A model generated the notes under the pieces. The model had not been told where the DNA came from. It did no database searches and was given only the letters and a program-made list of their open reading frames with translations. Below are positions 54,639 to 57,862 of a DNA stretch of 57,862 bases, in pieces. The stretch's first letter is position 1, and every line of letters begins with the position of its first letter. The position numbers and the translations under genes are program-made. Source of the stretch: an uncultured Actinomyces sp. (lineage in GTDB: Bacteria > Actinomycetota > Actinomycetes > Actinomycetales > Actinomycetaceae); assembly GCA_938040725.1 (NCBI GenBank), contig CALHZX010000007.1, forward strand, positions 1-57,862. The letters are read 5' to 3'.

Positions 54639-55967
54639 TTAGGACAATGTGACTCCATTCGAAGAAGAGCCAATCTTGGGACCGGAGAGAACCTGGACGA
54701 CCACGAGGCCACCGAGGATCAGCATGCAGGCACCGGCACCCAGGAGATAGCCATTCAGTCCTTCAGACTCGTCGCCAGCCAGGGAGGAGGACAGCATTTC
54801 AGCGTGCAGCTTCACGCCGCCCGAGGCGTCAACAGAAGACCCCGCACCGGCTGCAGCAACCGTTGAAGCGACCTTGAACTCAGCCCAACCAACCAGTTCA
54901 TGCTGGCGGTTCGCGACGACGACCTTGTAGTCGCCCATCGGAAGGCCCGTCACATCCATCGACACCTGATTGGAGTCTTCGACCCGAAGCCAGCGGGCTT
55001 CAGCGGTCTGCATGATATTCGCGCTCACCCAGTCGCCAGCAACGGCCTTATCTGACGGAACGTTAATCGTCAACTGTCCGCCGGTGAAAGCTGCGCTCAC
55101 GCCGCCCTTATTCGCATCCGTCAGCTGCGACACGTCCGAAATAGGTGACACCGGGGTGTCGGACGGCTGCGCGGATCCAGCAGAAGCACTCGCAGAAGGT
55201 GTCGAACTCGGCGTTGCGGAAGGCGTCGGGGTCGGACGGACGGCGGGGAGCTGCGGATCATCGGGCTGAGCCGCGGGCTGTTCAGTGGTGGGCGCGGGCA
55301 CAGGATCGGCGCTGGGCTCGCTCGTCGGTGCGGGCGCGGGTTCGGTCGTGGGCTGAGGCGCAGGATCGGTCCTAGGCTCAGCCGTGGGCTGAGGCGCTGG
55401 ATCGGTCGTCGGGTCCGCCGTCGGTTCAGGTGTACGCGTGTCGTCGTTATCAACAGGCTGATACACGCTCACGGTGTAGCTGACAGGGTCACCCTCAACG
55501 AGGTCTCGCCCTTCCTTGAACATGAGCACCGTGACTGTGTGCTTCGTTCCAGGCTCCCACGTGATGCCCTCGACATTGTTCTGTCCATTGGGCACAGGGA
55601 CCTTCAGGGTGTAGTTATGCGGACTGGTAGCAACCCACACATCATCAGCGGTCACGGGCACCGTTTCGCCATTACGCTCATACGTCGGCTGTTCAACGGG
55701 TGTCACGCGACCCGAGTCGAGCATCACGCCCCAGTAGCCCTTATCCCCGTACTGCTTCTCAAAAGAAGAGCCCTGTTCGATTCGAACAGTGAATGCCGTG
55801 GTCGGGACGGGGATAGCCCAGTCGTTGCCGTCCGCGCGAGCAGCAAATCCAGGGATCGCAAGCGCGATGGCAGCGAACAGGCACAGAGCCATCAGGAGGC
55901 TCATCAATCGACTGCGCCCCCCGAGGCCGCGCGCGGCAAGGGCAGAAGCGGCCCGTGCGTGCTGCAT
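54639..55967 (-). CDS. secreted, C-terminally anchored surface protein with Pro/Thr-rich linker
   Basis: 442 residues, family not recognised. Order: a signal peptide of about 46 residues (hydrophobic core LMALCLFAAIALAIP, cleavage near ARADG), a globular domain (47-170) with the ITWEPGTKHTVTV strand, a Pro/Thr/Asp/Glu linker (about 176-285) with 12-residue repeats of the type DPAPQPT, a second domain (286-370), a short Gly/Ser stretch and a C-terminal helix (404-427) ending in a few polar residues. There is no LPxTG sortase motif; the anchor is the helix itself. AAGGAG precedes the ATG. It resembles the next gene upstream in layout and in the LNGYLL anchor start. Confidence 0.85.
   Translation of the reverse strand: MQHARAASALAARGLGGRSRLMSLLMALCLFAAIALAIPGFAARADGNDWAIPVPTTAFTVRIEQGSSFEKQYGDKGYWGVMLDSGRVTPVEQPTYERNGETVPVTADDVWVATSPHNYTLKVPVPNGQNNVEGITWEPGTKHTVTVLMFKEGRDLVEGDPVSYTVSVYQPVDNDDTRTPEPTADPTTDPAPQPTAEPRTDPAPQPTTEPAPAPTSEPSADPVPAPTTEQPAAQPDDPQLPAVRPTPTPSATPSSTPSASASAGSAQPSDTPVSPISDVSQLTDANKGGVSAAFTGGQLTINVPSDKAVAGDWVSANIMQTAEARWLRVEDSNQVSMDVTGLPMGDYKVVVANRQHELVGWAEFKVASTVAAAGAGSSVDASGGVKLHAEMLSSSLAGDESEGLNGYLLGAGACMLILGGLVVVQVLSGPKIGSSSNGVTLS
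55348..55407. repeat. 36-base tandem repeat inside the surface-protein gene
   Basis: A 24-base sequence at 55348-55371 recurs at 55384-55407 with one mismatch, a period of 36 bases or 12 codons. It lies in the Pro/Thr-rich linker and is flanked by more degenerate copies between about 55270 and 55440. Such repeats can change in number by slipped replication and alter linker length. Confidence 0.75.
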
Positions 55968-56109
55968 ACCGTTCTCCTTAGTGACTTAATCCTCAGAAGC
56001 ATTTGTTCTGAAACTAGAGTAACAGGCGTGGCGCGCGAATGCTAAATTCCAACGCACACCAATCGGTTAATGTACATTTTCTCAGAGCGCTAGCCCAGAT
56101 GAAAGGTGA

Positions 56110-57159
56110 TTAGCGCGGCAATCCGTGGGAGCGGCGAACAATACTGACCGTCACGACGGCACCGAGCAACGCAAGAGCACCGCCACCAGCGAGAATCCAG
56201 CCATTCAGCCGCGACTCCTCCTCGCGGGCAGCCTGATTCGAGGCCTGCTGCTCCGAGTGAGCTTTGGGACCAATCTGCGATGCGGACACGCTTTGCTGAG
56301 TGGATGAGGTTGAAGGCTCCGGAGTAGGATCCGCGCTGTTACCTGATCCACCAGACGACGTAGACGACGACTGCGTTGACGATCCCCCACTAGCAGACGT
56401 CGAGCTGGGAGAAGGAGTCGACGCAGAAGATGTCGCATCATCAGCCTGTGTTCGTTCGGACGTCCGATTCTCTCCAGACGCACTCGTCGACGACCCGCTT
56501 AGCACAGAGGGGGCGTCGGTCGGGCTCGCGGAGGTATTCTCAGAGCCCGGATCGTGAGTCGGGACGACACTGTCATCCGTCACAGGATCAGTACCATCGG
56601 TCACTGACGGCTCGGTCGGCGCCAGCGAACAGGAGCGGGCCTCGGCTGCTGATTCGACGACCGTCACCTCAACCTGAACATAGTTACCCGTCACCCCATC
56701 ACCGATCATGACCTGGTGCTTCGTTCCAACCGTCCACGTAGCCGACAGGTCAATATCAGCCACGAAAGTGCCGTCCGCACCAACTTTCGCAACCGCCCAT
56801 GCAGACCTATTACGTGAGACCGAGGACGGAACCCACGCTGGCAGGACCATGTCACCAGAGCGCTTTTCCTGACCATCATCGAGCGTCACAATCACGAAAC
56901 CGAGGGCCCCCTCGGAAGACGGCCCCCACCCAGAGCCTTCCACATGCAGCGGCACACCGGTCGCAACAACCGACGACGCTATGATCGACGCCCCTTCTTC
57001 AGAAGCGGTCAAACACTGTCCTGCATGATCGCCAACGCCATCCGCGCTGTAGGCGGGAGCGACCGACACGAACATTCCACCGACGACGGAGACAGACGCA
57101 GTCAGTGCAAGCAGGGACATACGAAGGCCCCGGCTCTGCGAGCGCACCTGTGTCGTCAT
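56110..57159 (-). CDS. secreted, C-terminally anchored surface protein with Ser/Thr-rich linker
   Basis: 349 residues from the ATG at 57159; a longer frame starts 13 codons upstream. Not recognised by name. Order: a signal peptide of about 38 residues (cleavage near APAYSA), an Ig-like domain (about 40-175) with LHVEGSGWG, a tryptophan-containing segment and ATWTVGTKHQVMIGDG, two lone cysteines (49 and 177) that could bridge, a long Ser/Thr/Pro/Asp linker (180-312) and an anchor helix (320-340) starting EEESRLNGWIL, then RRSHGLPR inside the cell. No LPxTG motif. It lies downstream of an iron-type ABC ATPase gene and upstream of a similar protein. Confidence 0.85.
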   Translation of the reverse strand: MTTQVRSQSRGLRMSLLALTASVSVVGGMFVSVAPAYSADGVGDHAGQCLTASEEGASIIASSVVATGVPLHVEGSGWGPSSEGALGFVIVTLDDGQEKRSGDMVLPAWVPSSVSRNRSAWAVAKVGADGTFVADIDLSATWTVGTKHQVMIGDGVTGNYVQVEVTVVESAAEARSCSLAPTEPSVTDGTDPVTDDSVVPTHDPGSENTSASPTDAPSVLSGSSTSASGENRTSERTQADDATSSASTPSPSSTSASGGSSTQSSSTSSGGSGNSADPTPEPSTSSTQQSVSASQIGPKAHSEQQASNQAAREEESRLNGWILAGGGALALLGAVVTVSIVRRSHGLPR

Positions 57160-57448
57160 GCGTATTCGTTTCCTTCTGTCTGGGATAGTCTCAACCAATC
57201 GACACTGTCACGCTCAGAATAAGTATGTCAGTGCCTGAGTAACCACTCGATACGAGCACCATACTATTGCCTGCCTTGCGAGATGTAATTGCGAGCAACA
57301 AGCAAATTCATGACACACCCGCTCAAAAGCTTATTTTACCTGGATTTACGCGATTTTGTCACGACAACTGTGAGCAATATTATCGAGCAATCATGTCTGC
57401 TGGTGACCTGCTGGTCAGCATTTGAGATGCTGAGAAACACAACGGTGG
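57160..57448. other. AT-rich intergenic region
   Basis: This 289-base gap between the ABC ATPase gene and the surface-protein gene is more AT-rich than its surroundings. It holds a weak six-bp hairpin (57415-57420 with 57428-57433) that may end the ABC transcript, a direct repeat CTGCTGGT (57397-57404 and 57408-57415) and two GAGCAAT copies near 57372 and 57385. A promoter for the surface-protein gene must lie here, but none stands out. No coding frame or structured RNA is seen. Confidence 0.5.
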
Positions 57449-57781
57449 TCAACGACGCGGGATGACGAGAGGCACCCCCGTCTCCGGATCCTCGATGATG
57501 CGGCAGGGCACTGCGAAGACACGTTCCACAAGCTCAGGCGTGACTACCTGGGCAGGCTCACCGTGTGCGAGGATCTGCCCGTCCTTCATAAAGACAAGGT
57601 GGGTGGCATACCGGAACGCAAGATGCAGATCGTGCAGCACAGCAACGACAGTTGTGCCCGCGCGCTGCAAACGCTCGGCAAGACGAAGTACCTCCAGCTG
57701 ATGATTGAGATCGAGATACGTCGTCGGTTCATCGAGCAGCAAGATCTCCGTCGACTGCGCCAAAGCCATCGCAATCCAAAC
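57449..57781 (-). CDS. iron/siderophore-type ABC transporter ATP-binding protein, C-terminal part only
   Basis: About 110 residues match the C-terminal half of FecE/FepC/HmuV-type ATPases: the end of the signature region (VWIAMALAQ), Walker B LLLDEPTTYLDL, the switch histidine in VAVLHDLHLAF and the terminal VFMKDGQILAHGEP. These proteins power import of ferric siderophores, heme or cobalamin. The P-loop, Q-loop and LSGGQRQR should lie upstream, but at about 57781 the sequence changes to an unrelated AT-rich tail; the codon before Val-Trp-Ile reads Pro instead of the expected Arg. The frame stays open to the window end but no longer resembles the family. Broken gene or artefact of the sequence end. 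Confidence 0.85.
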   Translation of the reverse strand, partial: VWIAMALAQSTEILLLDEPTTYLDLNHQLEVLRLAERLQRAGTTVVAVLHDLHLAFRYATHLVFMKDGQILAHGEPAQVVTPELVERVFAVPCRIIEDPETGVPLVIPRR

Positions 57782-57862
57782 GGGCGTGTTTAATTGTCTG
57801 TATATCCGTCTTTTTGTTTGAAAGGATTGATGCGTGATGAATGATGATGATGTTGTTGTTGT
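57782..57862. other. anomalous AT-rich, low-complexity end of the window
   Basis: The last 81 bases are far more AT-rich than the rest and end in runs of GAT and then GTT/TGT triplets. On the plus strand AAAGGA (57821-57826) precedes ATG and GTG codons, resembling the start of a gene (a short Asn-Asp-Asp-Asp-Val-Val-Val reading from 57839). It interrupts the ABC ATPase gene just before its signature motif. It may be foreign DNA joined in assembly, a real insertion or a rearrangement end. Confidence 0.6.

Noticed and set aside
57841..57862. Triplet run at the end as a real coding repeat or CRISPR-like array
   Set aside because: Only about 20 bases are visible, with no spacers or flanking structure; the sequence end makes an artefact just as likely.

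Overview
The window is a contiguous piece of a high-GC actinobacterial chromosome, very densely coded, with many GTG starts and many 1-4 base gene overlaps. Marker genes (whiA, opcA, an ANTAR response regulator of the PdtaR type, four-domain ribosomal protein S1, GlnA type I) and the gene order point to an Actinomycetaceae-like organism, probably of the Actinomyces/Schaalia group; that placement is inference from gene content and order, not from a search. No phage, insertion sequence, CRISPR array or integron is visible. Nearly all the content is core chromosome.

Layout. 1-4.2 kb (+): end of transketolase, then zwf-opcA-pgl (oxidative pentose phosphate branch). 4.2-14.3 kb (-): the classic actinobacterial block uvrC-(purT)-rapZ-yvcK-whiA-gap-pgk-tpiA-secG, with purT inserted between uvrC and rapZ. 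14.4-19.8 kb (+): glnA and two tandem long-chain acyl-CoA synthetases. 19.9-23.3 kb (-): uvrA and a small membrane protein; 23.3 kb (+): a YciI-like protein. 23.7-28.2 kb (-): a metal-homeostasis operon, two tandem TerC proteins and a P-type ATPase, headed by what reads as a yybP-ykoY manganese riboswitch with a Shine-Dalgarno-sequestering hairpin. 28.4-31.2 kb (-): uvrB and coaE; 31.3 kb (+): brnQ. 32.9-37.2 kb (-): rpsA and polA. 37.2 kb (+): a hotdog thioesterase. 37.7-38.8 kb: pdtaR-like regulator (-), a CAA-anticodon tRNA (+) and an unrecognised 71-residue protein (-). 39.0-46.2 kb (-): pyk, lgt and trpECBA. 46.2-54.6 kb (-): rarA, rpsD, alaS, ruvX, mltG, aroE and a prepilin peptidase, the last five chained by 4-base overlaps. 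54.6-57.2 kb (-): two secreted, C-terminally membrane-anchored proteins with long Pro/Ser/Thr linkers. 57.4 kb to the end: a truncated iron-type ABC ATPase followed by an anomalous AT-rich tail.

How the genes work together: the window holds much of central carbon metabolism (tkt, zwf, opcA, pgl, tpiA, pgk, gap, pyk), the complete UvrABC excision set plus DNA polymerase I, the end of the tryptophan pathway with aroE upstream, and lipoprotein and cell-wall functions (lgt, mltG).

The most interesting items are the riboswitch-headed TerC-TerC-P-type ATPase operon, the pair of anchored surface proteins beside an iron-type ABC gene and directly upstream of rarA, a 13-base GC-rich motif repeated in several intergenic regions, the leucine-anticodon tRNA without a long variable arm, and the abrupt sequence change in the last 80 bases.
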